From: Rhyzopertha dominica
Taxonomy: Eukaryota; Arthropoda; Insecta; Coleoptera; Bostrichidae
DNA length: 64,000 nt
Assembly (NCBI GenBank): GCA_025024175.1
Contig: QCXZ01000041.1
Location: forward strand, 27,833,786-27,897,785
Reading direction: 5' to 3'
The notes beneath the pieces were generated by a model, which was not told the origin of the DNA, ran no database searches, and worked only from the letters and a program-made list of their open reading frames with translations. Numbering within the stretch: position 1 is the stretch's first letter; each line of letters opens with the position of its first letter. The position numbers were made by a program, and so were the translations under genes. This document shows, piece by piece, positions 11,221-23,035 of this stretch.

Positions 11221-13654
11221 TGCCTTTAGTTTTACGGTTATGATATATTATAGAGGATGATCCAGGAGTGCGTGCAAGCTCCATAACTTTTTTCTGTAGG
11301 TAAGAGCTATCAAATTGATTTTTTAAACGATAGGCTTGATGACATGAGTCACATTCTAAAAATATTTCTATTTATATGCAAGTTGTCTCAAAATAAGGTA
11401 CACCGTTTCAGCGCATCTTTCGAGCTCAAGGCGAACTCAAAGTCGATGTTCCATTGCCTACTACGATTTTTTTTAAGGTGACAAGCTCGATTTGCGCCTA
11501 GTTCTCCCTACGATATAAAAATTCTTGAAACTGTAAGAATATTAAGGCGCACATCGTAATACCCATTCACGTGGGACTACTGTCGTTTAGCTACAAATGC
11601 TAATGCTAAAATTTATTTACTAATACACTAGGCAGTACAGTATATTATGCAGTTACGTCCACTTATTTTTATTTTCATTCTTATAACATAGTAAAGCGCC
11701 CTAGGGTAATTTTTCTTTTCACAATTTATTGTTAAGGAATTAAAAGAGCTTGCCAAATAACCAGCAAGTGCATCTCTTTTGTGCTCGTTTTCAAGTTGTC
11801 AAGGAAATGGTTCTGATGGGCAAGAGGAGTTAAGCTGTGAATATGTTAAGACTCTTGTTGCATGATGAGTGGTTTTACTTCATGTTTCTAGATGAAGCTA
11901 ATCTTAGTGTAGTAACAGCAATACAACATACTTATACAGTAGCGTAAAATGTCATACTAATAAGCAAAATTTTTATAGCACCTTAAAATCTCCAGCACGA
12001 ACATTAATCATTTCAGCGTTCGGTCACAGCATTTTAGATGGAGGTCCCGCAATTGTCCGAATATACGGTTTCAAAAAAGGGTTTTATCAGTTTGCCTCTC
12101 CTGCCTGTGTATTCGTACCTTACAAAAATTAATTGGTTATGCCAGTCCTTCATCTCCTCCGGGCAGTGAACCCTTTTAAATTATTTGCTAATACCAGGGT
12201 GTTTCGTCCGTGCCTAACCGTAAAAGCTGCCATTTTTAATAGATCCTTTTCAGTTCTTCTCTCGCTTTGCTGATGCCGATAATGGAATGAACCCGAAGGA
12301 TCTCAAAGCTTTCTCGTTTCTTTGTTCAAGGTTTACTAGGCCTACTTAGCTTTTCGTGTGAGCAGAGTAGTTCTTAGTTGAACCGTACCTTTCGTACTAA
12401 TTCTTTGCTTCTACTGTTAGAATTAATACTACCTTGTTACATTGCTTTCATAATTAACTACTATTTACTGTAATAATTGATATCACGCATATGAAAACTA
12501 GGCATACCAATCAATATACAAGCCTACACATCTCCAATGAAGTTATTAATTATCAATTGCCAGCTCTGTGATTACTTTATTATGTGAACAAAACAGGAGT
12601 TTATAATTTAGAGAGAAAGCTTTAATAAGTATTAGCAATTTTTAGTCGCAACTATTTATTTTTTTTTCAGAAAATTTAGTTTAGATCTATAGAAGATTAC
12701 AAGGATTGAGTTTCAGTTTCAGAAGCCTTTTAAGACGCATTATCTCACTTGTTGAGGTATATATTTATATATCATTATATTAAGGAATGTGATTGGAATG
12801 AAGTAGTCTGCTAAGAATTATAAAATTCCATTTGAGTGTTTTTCATTTTTATTTCCTGCATCAGTCACGACACAGCGTGTGAAGTACCTCTTTAAACCAT
12901 CCTGTTGCGGTGAATATGTATTCGGTTGTCATTCGCGCAGCATTAACACTTTAAAAATTATCTGGGAGAGTATTTGTTACGATCCCAAAATAGAATGTGA
13001 AAGGCAATTATCTTCAACTGACAGCAGAATTTCAGTTACATGCATATGTAACAATAAACAAAAAAATCCAGTAGTTATACATAATAAGATGCATTTTATA
13101 TTAGTTTTTTAAATTTGAATGCAAATTTTGCAGTCATAAAGGTTGCTAACGCTAGTTTATTTTGATCGTCATATCCAGGCAAGTAAAGAAAAAATCCAGG
13201 AATTTTTACCCTTCAAGTTATTTTCAGCAACAAAAAGCACAATTGCATTTTCCCCAAAATCATCTTTTAGGAAATAAAAAGTAAGCCACTGTTGGCCCAA
13301 GCAGCAGAAACAACTATAAGTAACTGAAGTTACTGATATGCATAGATTCTTTAATAAAAATTAGTACCTTCGAATAACAGCAGTAGATACTCCAGAGCTC
13401 TAATTTTCACTATTCTCGGAGTTACGGTTTTCAGTTCATATGCTAAGTATACGAGTTTGGTACCGCCTATCGTAGTGAACGCACCCGACAAGGATACATA
13501 CGCTTTCAGCTTACATCCTTACATCGATATTTGTATGAAAAATAAACTACGAAAAACTATATACCTAGTTAATATTGCATGGCCATGTGGTGGTGAACAG
13601 GTGCTTTAGGGATGCTAATACTAATACTTACGCAAAACCAAAACAAAACACGAA
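11221..13654. other. Unassigned AT-rich DNA
   Basis: About 2.4 kb without a supportable gene. The 77-codon plus-strand frame at 12,879-13,112 has no recognised domain or splice context. Confidence 0.5.
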
Positions 13655-15072
13655 TATAATTACACCGGTGTGAAAACAGCAGCCAAAAGATAGCAGCCTA
13701 AATTTCCGAATATACCCGAACGTACTATAGAAGTACTAATATAGAGTGCTGTCCAGNTAGAACCTACGGCTAAAATAAAGAAAATGCTAATTACGATTGC
13801 AAGCAAAAATTTTTAATAATAGGATGCATATTATAAATAAACAAATGTAGCCATATCTGTTAATTAATTAGTTGTAGTGACAATTTCTACAAACAGACCA
13901 ATGATAAATAAACAGTTACTAATATCTTCCTTACTACAGTTCCTGCCACGATCGGGTTTTCGTAGATTGCTTACATTATTTATCGACTCGCACTTGACCT
14001 GGCGATTTGTTATTAATAGACAGCAAAAAGAAACAATAATTAATATCTCGCTTATTAGAGCTTGCGCCACGATCGTGTTTTCGTAGATTAGTTACTTTAT
14101 TTATTTACTATCGATTTCTGCAGAAAGATCGACTCGCACTTGACCTGGCGATTAGTTAATAATAAACATAAAATAAACAATAATTAATATCTCGCTTATT
14201 AGAGTTTGCGCCACGATCGTGTTTTCGTAGATTAGTTACTTTATTTATTTACTATCGATTTCTGCAGAAAGATCGACTCGCACTTGACCTGGCGATTAGT
14301 TAATAATAAACATAAAATAAACAATAATTAATATCTCGCTTATTAGAGTTTGCGCCACGATAGCGTTTTCGTAGATTAATAATCGTGACCCAAACTCTAA
14401 TAAGCGAGATATTAATTATTGTTTATTTGGTGTTTATTAATGACAAATCGCTAGGTCAAGTGCGAGTCGATCTTTCTGCAGAAATCGATAAAAAAATAAA
14501 TAAAGTAACTAATCTACGAAAACGCGATCGTGGCGCAAACTCTAATAAGCGAGATATTAATTATTGTCTTTTTTGTGTTTATTAATAACAAATCGCCAGG
14601 TCAAGTGCGAGTCGATCTTTCTGCAAAAATCGATAGTAAATAAATAAAGTAACTAATCTACGAAACAGCGATCGTGGCGTAAACTCTAATAAGCGAGATA
14701 TTAATTATTGTTTATTTGGTGTTTATTAACGACATATCGCTAGGTCAAGTGCGAGTCGAAACGTCGAAAACGCGATCGTGCCAGGAACTGTAGTAAGGAA
14801 GATATTAGTAATTGTTTATTTATCATTGGTCTGTTTGTAGAAATTGTCACTACAACTAATTAATTAACGGATATGCCCACATCTGTTTATTTATAATATG
14901 CATCCTAGTATTAACAAATTTTGCTTGCAACCGTAATTAACAGCTTCTTGATTTTAGCCGTAGGTTCTGACTGGACAGCACTCTATATTAGTACTTCTAT
15001 AGTACGTTCGGGTATATTCGTAAATTTAGGCTGCTATCTTTTGGCTGCTGTTTTCACACCGGTTATAATTAC
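13655..15072. mobile_element. Complete fold-back element (Mutator-like) with 9-bp target duplications
   Basis: A 1400-bp element (13,664-15,063) bounded by ACCGGTGTGAAAACAGC and its inverse. It is flanked on both sides by the exact 9-bp direct repeat TATAATTAC (13,655-13,663 and 15,064-15,072). The two halves are inverted copies of each other over almost the whole length, with a short spacer at about 14,362-14,382. Each arm holds a unique outer part of ~260 bp and an inner array of a 144-bp unit, with ATCTCGCTTATTAGAG recurring at about 14,044, 14,188 and 14,332 and the inverse at about 14,393, 14,539 and 14,683. Nine-base duplications and very long internally repetitive arms are typical of fold-back/Mutator-superfamily elements. 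There is no transposase, so it is non-autonomous. Open frames inside (13,864-14,086; 14,385-14,585) are products of the repeat. It looks like one intact insertion, not chance pairing. Confidence 0.9.
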
Positions 15073-15104
15073 ACCAATTTAGATAATTGGCTTGATAAAT
15101 TAAT

Positions 15105-15200
15105 AGTACACATTCAAATGTATGTCTACGCTATGCTGCCTGCACCACAATCAACTGCAGTAAGATTCTTTTCGCTATTATTATAGCTCAGCAGGACAGT
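15105..15200. repeat. Diverged repeat, copy 1
   Basis: About 90 bp that resembles 16,182-16,260 at very roughly three quarters of positions by eye. Shared phrases include CTATGCTATGCTG-like and TTCGCTATTATTA. The two copies lie in the same orientation on either side of the hAT-like element at 15,275-16,099. Confidence 0.55.
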
Positions 15201-15264
15201 TTAGGTCTAGTGCAAACATCATGGCATATAACTCGTTTTGCCTATATACCAAATGCTTGGTATA

Positions 15265-16109
15265 ACGTAACTAGAACTGGGCAAAGTATCGAAACCTTTG
15301 GCGGTATCGAGTATCAAGAACACATTCAAAAGTATCGAAATATCGAAATTATTCTAAAGTATCGAAGTATCGAAAGTATTTAAAAGTATCGTAGTATCGA
15401 AAGCATTCAAAAGTATCGAAGTATTGAAAGTATTCAAAAGTATAGAAGTTCAAAAGTATTGAAAAGTGTCGAAGTCCAAAAGTATTGAAAAGTATCCAAG
15501 TATCGATAGTATTCAAAATTATATGAAGTACTGAAAGTATGAAATATATTGAAAATATCGAAGCATTGATCTGACCTGGGCAGAGTATCGTTACCTCTGC
15601 CAGTTTCGAGTACTGACATCACTTTGTCGTGGTATTCAAGTATTAAAAGCATTTAAAGGTATTGAAAGTATCAAATGTGTTTAAAATCGAGTATTGCACT
15701 AATTTAAAGTATGAGAAGCTTCATAGGTATTGCACCATCCAAGGTATCTGCGTTGTTAATAGTAATAAAAATATTAAAAATTGAAACAATGCAAAGTTGG
15801 AAAAGTGCGTATCAAAAAAAGTAGAAGCGTACAAAATATTGATAGCAACATATTAAAGATATCGAATATCGATACTTGTCTAATGCTATCGCCCAGCCGT
15901 ATTCGATACTTTCGATACTTTAGGTACTTTCGATACTTCGATATTTCGATACTTTCGATACTACGATACTTCCGATACTTTCGATACTTCAATACTTTGA
16001 TACTTATGACACTTTCGATACTTCAATACTTTTGAGTAGTATCGATACTGCAGCGGTATCGAATACCGATACCTGCCTAATGGTATCACCCAGCCCTAGA
16101 CGTAACTAG
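15265..16109. mobile_element. hAT-like fold-back MITE built of GTATCGA repeats
   Basis: About 825 bp (15,275-16,099) between exact 10-bp direct repeats ACGTAACTAG at 15,265-15,274 and 16,100-16,109. The true duplication may be 8 bp, with TAG belonging to the terminus. Ends read (TAG)AACTGGGC and the inverse of CTAGGGCTGGG, similar to hAT termini. The left arm is a degenerate array of AAGTATCGAA and the right arm an array of the inverse, TTCGATACTT, so the element folds on itself. No transposase is present. Long open frames rich in Arg-Tyr-Phe at 15,774-16,035 are translations of the repeat and are not genes. Confidence 0.82.
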
Positions 16110-16181
16110 AAAATTAGATCGCATAGATCTTTCAGTATTACATTGACACCCACTTTTTGCTGGCAGGCAAAAACCGACATA

Positions 16182-16260
16182 CATAAAAATGCATGACTAT
16201 GCTATGCTGTCTCTACCCCAACCAACGATTTCGCTATTATTAAAGCTTATCAGCATACAT
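16182..16260. repeat. Diverged repeat, copy 2
   Basis: Partner of 15,105-15,200 in the same orientation. On the minus strand both copies contain NNSE followed within about 20 codons by an SIA-stop phrase. This hints at a shared former coding end, or simply shared ancestry. Confidence 0.5.
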
Positions 16261-18866
16261 GTTAAACTCGAAAACGAATGACAATTGCCGGTCATTTGCA
16301 GAAATCCGTCCAGATTTCCTCCCACCACCCTCTCAACCTCTTGTTTTATGGCTTCGATGAGACTAAAACTGGTGAACTCGTTTGGGTATGGTGAATACCG
16401 CATCAATTCCTGTAAAAAAATAGGCAACCGTACTTTTTGGCTCCGGCCGATGGCAATAAACACGGAAGTATGTGATTCACCACGTAACCGACAATAAATC
16501 CGAGCAAATAATGTCCGCGAATCATCACCCTTACTAAAAAAGATAAAATGACTGATAGATTAACATGTACATAAAGCACGCAGACAGTAATCGAAAACAT
16601 TTACAATACTCTCGATTAAAGCATTACCATTATAGCCTCTAGTTGATAGTGTGGTAAAATGTCACAATGGTTCACAATACCATTCATTGTTTCATTTTTG
16701 TAAAAGCCTTCTTATTGCCAGAAAAACCCGTAGTCTGCTCCTAAAATAACGTCATTATTTGAGTTTAAATAAAAGGAAAGAAATCAGATGAACGGATAGT
16801 AAGAGTCTCCTTTTCTAGTTACTTATTATTAGCACGAAGGCGTGTATGCCTTTTCCGATCGTTTCATGGCACTCTTAGTTAACACGTTAGGTGCAGGCAT
16901 TAGTTTGACTGTCCTTCTGAAAGTCTACGAAATAAAATTACCTCATAACAAACGCAAAACGTTGAGAGCAGGACTTTTCCCGCCGACGTTATTTGCAAAA
17001 AAATAAGAGTGAATTTGTGGTAGTATCCAAAGCGAATAATACCTCTAGAAGCAATGTATTTAGCGGTTCAGGGATTATAATATTGACCATGTGTTAAATA
17101 GTCGCTTACCAGCCAATAATAACATCGAGTAGGGTTTCATTATACACCTATAAAGATTTACTGCACAAGCCACATATCAGCTCTGCCATCGACTGAGAAA
17201 GTGTCCGTAATGTAAATTTACAATCCTATGCTGAAATTAATGGAGGGTCCGTTAATGGGTGTGCACCCACGAAATAACTGTATAATACTATTGAAGTAAA
17301 GGGAAACCTAAACCCTACCTAACGTGTGTCCAGGGTAAAATGAAATTGCTGATGTCAGAAGTTATTAGGGACAACAACAAATGAGCAGGATTGTCAGTGA
17401 TAAACGGCGGTGTAATAAAATAACAATTAAGTCCACACGTACATTTTATATCCGAGATCTCTCTGACCACGTAACAACTCAGTTCATGCTAACTTTGTTT
17501 TGTCAGGGGATTACAGATGGAAATGGAACAGAAGGTAAACTGCATTGCATATTGAAATTACTAATCTCATGCATTAAAATTGCTCCATATATTAATATCT
17601 ATGAACATAACAGGCAATTCTGTAATAATCCAATCAGAATGTGCTTACACCAGCTTTTATCTTACAAAAGCTTGGGTAACGGATTTATCTACTACATTTT
17701 TATATTGTTGTTGAAAATAAGTTGAAGGTAAAGATCTTGTTTTTGACAGAACTTTTTTTTTGTAAGCGACGTAACGCATCAACGGTAATAGTCATTTGTA
17801 AAGAGCACTGCATTTGATGCACATAAATCTTTTTTTAATGTCAATTGGAATCGAGTTACCAAGCTTCCACAACAAAAATTTATAGTACTTTATCTTATTT
17901 GTGCAGGCTAATTCAAAGGTCACGGAAACTAGACTTACTTGCTAACTCCAGAAACTCATATTTGTATTGTATCCAACTGCAGCTAGTTTACAATCGCTAG
18001 TCTAGGAGTTCCTGATTTAAAATGTTGTATACCTAGAAAACTTTTAGTAATAAATCAAGACATTGTCGAAAGCTGCCTATTGCATTTGAAGCAGCATAGC
18101 GTTTGAGCAGCCCTTTTTTTTAGACCAAGGCCTGCAGAATAAGTAACTAGACTGACAGATGACGAGAGTGGCGGACGACTTTCCTTTTTGTAAATCGATC
18201 CAGTAACGTTCTCAAAGAGATCGAAGGCTGTGGGCCAATCGCGAAGTTAGAAGTCTCCCATAAAGCGCGAGAAATAGTGCGCAGTCAGTCTAATTTTAAA
18301 AGTGGCGAACAAGCGAACAAACCCAAGTGTTCTAATGTGTTTCACAGTAAAAGCGTAGTGTTTTGAATAGATAAAGAAAGTTAGTACGTATCCGTACTCA
18401 TACCACTGACAAATGTAAAATAACATTTATTTCGATATTGAGAACTGATTTTTTACGGCTTACAAAAATTATAATAACATCTCTTGCCGAGTTTTTATAT
18501 TGCTGAATGTCTTTCATTAAATAAAATTCAGAGATAAAGTACTTTGCTGAAAATATAGCAACTGCTTCCTCAAATACTGGTACGTTTAAAAATTGCATAC
18601 CTGAAAATAATATCGAACCCTACTCCAAAAAATATATAGATATTTACGTCTCGCTCTGCAATGATATATGAACTAATAGCAATAAAGTGTCACTAAAATT
18701 TCATAAGGAATGTAAATATATAAAAAGAAAAGTACCGTAAAGGGTGTGCAACTTAGCTCTCGATGTTGTTAGGTGTTGGTAGGGAAGAGAAGGTGACTTC
18801 TATAACGACTATAACAGCTAACCGTCTCATATCGTTAGATGATACATGAAAAGGGTACTCGAATAC
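16261..18866. other. Unassigned DNA
   Basis: About 2.6 kb. Frames include an 88-codon minus frame (16,197-16,463) and a 114-codon plus frame (17,381-17,725). Neither has a domain I recognise, and I cannot call either a gene. Confidence 0.45.
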
Positions 18867-19061
18867 ACTCCTTGTCTATGACATGTTGTTTTCCGGGTTG
18901 CTTCCCACGTTGCTTATTTAACCTTGACGTTTCGACACTCATGTCGGTGTCTTCCGGTGTCGAAACGTCAAGGTCGAATAGCAACGTGGGAAGCAACTCG
19001 GAAAACAACATGTCATCCATAACAACCACGCAAGCCTTCAAACCAAAATACTCCTTGTCTA
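18867..19061. mobile_element. 171-bp palindromic insertion flanked by 12-bp direct repeats
   Basis: The 12-bp phrase ACTCCTTGTCTA occurs at 18,867-18,878 and again at 19,050-19,061. Between them lies a strong inverted repeat (18,878-19,016). Arms of about 60 nt begin ATGACATGTTGTTTTCC, end GGAAAACAACATGTCAT and surround a ~20-nt loop. About 33 bp of non-palindromic tail follow. The inner part of each arm carries CGAAACGTC, a phrase also found near helix III of Penelope-type hammerhead motifs. The repeats are best read as a target duplication. The structure could be an abutting pair of inverted terminal repeats from a Penelope-like or other retroelement, or a small non-autonomous element. Overlapping open frames on both strands are shadows of the palindrome. 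Confidence 0.75.
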
Positions 19062-20086
19062 AATTTCCATTAATCAAAGGTTTGAATTGTATACATTTCT
19101 CGACTTTATTTAAAAGAAATAAAATAAATTACGTTATTCAATATGCTTTCTGTTTTTGGCGGATTGTTGAAAGCGACTTTGCATACGTAGTGAAAGAATC
19201 GGACACATTTTTTATAACAATTTTTTGTTTAATAACAAATTTGTAAGAATTTCTTTAATAATGCCTTTTTTACTGATGAAATAAACCTTAAATGATTACA
19301 ACCTATGTTTCAGTGTATCCTCCGATTACATTTTTGTGAAGGGCGGTAAAGTTTTAGAACATCCTTAATGATCTAATTAACTTTGATGTAGCAGTTCGTC
19401 CCATTGCTATGGGGCGGAAATCAGCCCGTGCAAATTATTAGGCAACCAGACCGAAACCGAAACTTCGGGCTTGACCTCGTATCTTCAAAAAAGTTACAGC
19501 CTCTCGAATATTTTTGACATTCGTCGTCCGGTATAAAGGTCTGATTTGAATGTAGTGAATCTAAGCGAACAAGGCAATCGAAGTGTTATACCTGTAAAGC
19601 AACTATGGTAAAGTGCAGTGTTTAAACAGTAGGTACTTGAATTAGTAGTTATGCGTAAACAAATTAATCGAATCTGGATTTCGTAGCAATGTTTACAGGG
19701 ATCAAATTCGTTCATGTATCCCACTTTTTATAACGCTAAAAGTTTTAATTCCAGATGAGTATGCCTGCTTTGCATATATAATATTAATAACACTTTTGCC
19801 GTAATATCACAACAAAGCCATTCATTTTCAGTAATTTTTTACCCTACTACTTGCATTGAGAAATAATAATAATAAAAAATACTAATTTGTGAGCTTTCTA
19901 TTTAGCTCGTTAGCAAAAATTGAGGAAATAATAATAAATTGTGTACTGAAGAGCCTTGGTGGCATACATTTTGTATTCATATCAGATATCTCATTCGATT
20001 ATTAGTTTGATATTACTTTGAACTTCATTATCGTGCAATAAAGGCATGTAAATCGGAACAAAGGGACTTTCTTTGTACTCGTATTT
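19062..20086. other. Unassigned DNA
   Basis: No supported feature apart from short (AAT)n runs near 19,862. A 76-codon minus frame at 19,494-19,724 is not recognised. Confidence 0.45.
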
Positions 20087-20308
20087 TCATCGCACAAAAC
20101 AGTGCCGCGTCAAGGACTCGGGCAGATTTCGCTTTATAAACGGCAGCAAATCGAGAGCACAATCCGACTGCTTTCCCTTTCTCATGATGTAATAAAGTTC
20201 GTTAATACGCCTGGTCAGGGAGCTTTTGAGTTTAGAGATCTGTGAAACGTTGAATGCCGCCTTATGGCAATCACTTAATTTGCTAACCCTAAAATCTAAT
20301 TGTAACAA
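20087..20308 (-). CDS. Possible coding fragment, unknown function
   Basis: A 73-codon minus-strand frame ending in a stop. The composition is less AT-biased than its surroundings, and the content is protein-like: hydrophilic, Lys/Leu-rich and helix-prone, with SSLTRRINELYYIMRKGKQS near its middle. I do not recognise a domain. A TTAG acceptor-like site lies near the start, so it could be the last exon of a larger gene, a retrovirus- or transposon-derived scrap, or chance. No neighbouring exon was found. Weak call. Confidence 0.2.
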   Translation of the reverse strand: MLQLDFRVSKLSDCHKAAFNVSQISKLKSSLTRRINELYYIMRKGKQSDCALDLLPFIKRNLPESLTRHCFVR

Positions 20309-21803
20309 GAGAGAGCTTTTCAGTTATGTGCACTGAGAATTATGATTTAACTGGGAAATTAAGCACTTGACGTTATTAGTTCAGTGCACCGATGCCGATT
20401 ACGGGAATAGCAAGCTGCCTACTAAATGTTTGCGTACTATTATTTAATAAAAACTACGGTATTTATGGGCTGTATCTCTTAGGCTCGCCTACAATGGATA
20501 ATTGTGAGTATATATTATTCTTACCCAATGTATACATTGTTTTCCATTGAGAAACAACTTGCCCTTTGGAAAAATCAACACACCCTAAGCAAGTAACTTT
20601 GTGTTTAGTATACATAGAGCGGTCATTTCATGGTTGCATAATGATATATTGCGAGCACTATACACCTTTCAATTTAGGAGTAAATGCATATCATAGTGTC
20701 TAATTTGATCGAATATTTAATACTAAATTGATAACGATGGTTTTCATCATATGCAATGAGACGTATTGTTTTGGTATAAAACGACCTTATGGAGTTTGCG
20801 TTTTTCATACCATTAAACGCAGCGGTATCTTATTTAAAAAAATGGAATTTAGCACCTTTTAAGCATAATTATTTATTTAAAATTCAAATCTAGTNAAAGT
20901 TTTATAAATGCCCCCATGCGTTTCTCAAATATGCCTGTAAACCCATGTTTGCATTAGGATTATATGCAGGATTACTATAAACCATTCATGCATCCAGGGC
21001 GCTTATGGAAATTATCGATTAAATCATTTTTCCGCCTCTCAGGAAAGTGAACACAACTATTGCTTACGCGTCATCTGCGAATTATTTAATTATTTGCTAT
21101 ATTTTAATATTAGAAAACCCCTGGGAGTGTGTATTTTCAACATCTGTTCTATTGTTTTGTGGGATAATTAACTTTAAGGTTGCAGAAAGCTCATATTTCG
21201 GAACTGTAGGATGACATTGATCTGCAACCTTCGGTACTATCGCCGTGCATATTGTAGCTTGGCAGCAGTCACAAAAATGCGGCACAAAGAATTGAGAAAT
21301 CAATGCCGTCCGCGTTGCATGAATCATTTATAGAAACCCTGTATATATACACATTGAAAGCATTTGACCTTGCCGAAGTACTCCATCGATGGTTCTACTG
21401 TTGCCTGAATATTTCTATCACACACTGAAGTTAAATCTAACAATTTTGGATAAGTAATAGGTAATTGGTAATTAGTTATTTTATTATTTTTAATTATTAG
21501 CTCGATTCTAGTTTACTAGTTTTTTAAACCATCATTGCAATTATCTACTGGTGTGTCATACATTTTGTTCAATCATTTACTTCTTACGTCATGTGTTCCT
21601 GTTTCGATAATTCAAATTTGATGAATTAAAAGCCGCCGTCACCACCTGTTTGCATGATGTAGTTTATATGACATGTGACCTTGACACTAAAAGCTATTCA
21701 GAACGATCATACGAATATTAGCTGATTAGAGGGACCTGTAAATAACCTGATGTCAGATAAGCTGCTTTTTGTTAATTTGACTTAAACTTACAGGAAGCAG
21801 CAC
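20309..21803. other. Unassigned DNA
   Basis: No gene supported. Near 21,333-21,346 there is AAACCCTGTATATA. This resembles the outer end of a common insect repeat whose termini read TATACAGGGT, but no partner end was located. Confidence 0.4.
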
Positions 21804-23035
21804 TATACAGGCAGTGGCGGCTGGTGACAAATTCTATTGGGTCGGCAGTAAAAACTTTGCTCCACTCTAGTTGGTCAATATTATTTATTTATAAATTAGT
21901 AAATAATTTTTGTATATACTCGTAAGTAGTTGTTGTTGTTTATTACTTGCTACTTCTGTAAATTTTCATATTGCCGCAAGTTAAAAAAAAGATAGTTTAT
22001 TTGGTAACAAATAGCCTAATCTGGCAACTAGCTACGTAAATTCAACGTTAAGCGTGCACCTGTACTGCACCGGAGAGGAGAAGTCGATATATGTCGACCC
22101 AATCCGAAGATGTATTCGGAAGTCCGGCAGGCAGCATTAAGCGATTATATGGGTATTGGCGCTTACTTATTTTGTTATTTTCTTTTTGTGTGAAATTCTT
22201 CAATGATTTCAGATTGACTAAATTTATAACATGTGTTTAATTAATTCTGTTAAATGTTTCAAGGTATCTGCTTAAAACTGTTTATTTAAGAGGATAGCTC
22301 TTACAATAATCTTGGGAAAATGAAAAATTTCGTAGAACATTCGGGTAGTTTTTCGTGATTTCAGTATTGAACTATATATATAATTGTTGTTCAATGTACA
22401 TGTCAACATTAATTTTGCCGGGCCTCCTTTATTAACTTCAATAAAAACTTATATACGTAAAATTAAATTATGATTATAAAAAAACTGTAAGCATATAAAG
22501 GGTGTCAGTCAGATAATTTGTATTGCTCAGTAGAAAACAGAACTATAATTGGTTGATTAAAAAAAAAACTTGAAATAATTGAAATAAATGATGAAGTCCG
22601 TTTTAACGTTTTATGCTGTCTGCCGGCCCCAGGCATTACAGAGTCACGATTTTCGCCTCAGGATTCAATATGGGCGCAGGGTTGCGTCTTTGTTCAGCTC
22701 ATAGGAAAACTATGCTATTGCTTCCTTATACGATGCGGTCTGCCGACCCAGACCCAGCGTTTGGATCACGGGCTTGGATGACAAACACATACACAGCCCA
22801 GTCACGGTTGCCGAGTAGCCTAAATTTTTCGGGATAACCCGTAAAAATGTGATTTTGGCTAATTATTAATTTGATGGTAATGTAAAAAAATACGCTCCAA
22901 CTGTTTCAACATATCTGAACATAATAAAACAAAATATACATAAAAATACGAAAAAAAAAAATAATTTCTTCGATCAAAATTCTGGGTCGGCAGTGCCGAC
23001 CCTGCCGACCCGGACGAGCCGCCACTGTATACAGG
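21804..23035. mobile_element. Complete non-autonomous hAT element with 8-bp target duplications
   Basis: A 1216-bp element (21,812-23,027) starting CAGTGGCGGCTGGTG and ending in the inverse (GAGCCGCCACTG). It is flanked by exact 8-bp duplications TATACAGG at 21,804-21,811 and 23,028-23,035. Terminal CAGTGGCGG and 8-bp duplications are diagnostic of the hAT superfamily. The subterminal decamer GGGTCGGCAG occurs at about 21,840 and 22,984, with inverse or near-inverse copies at about 22,618, 22,739 and 22,995-23,010; these are likely transposase binding sites. No hAT transposase is recognisable inside. The 74-codon frame at 22,613-22,837 looks incidental. Confidence 0.93.

Noticed and set aside
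13864..14585. Frames at 13,864-14,086 and 14,385-14,585 with similar peptides on opposite strands
   Set aside because: They share sequence because they lie in inverted 144-bp repeat units of the fold-back element, not because they encode related proteins.
15774..16035. Overlapping frames rich in Tyr-Arg and Phe-Arg-Tyr on both strands
   Set aside because: Both are translations of the GTATCGA repeat arm of the hAT-like element.
16197..16463. 88-codon minus frame that could be a gene end
   Set aside because: No recognised domain. The C-terminal part lies in a diverged repeat shared with 15,105-15,200, so a repeat origin is more likely.
17381..17725. 114-codon plus-strand frame
   Set aside because: No recognisable domain, AT-driven composition and no splice context; not enough to call a gene.
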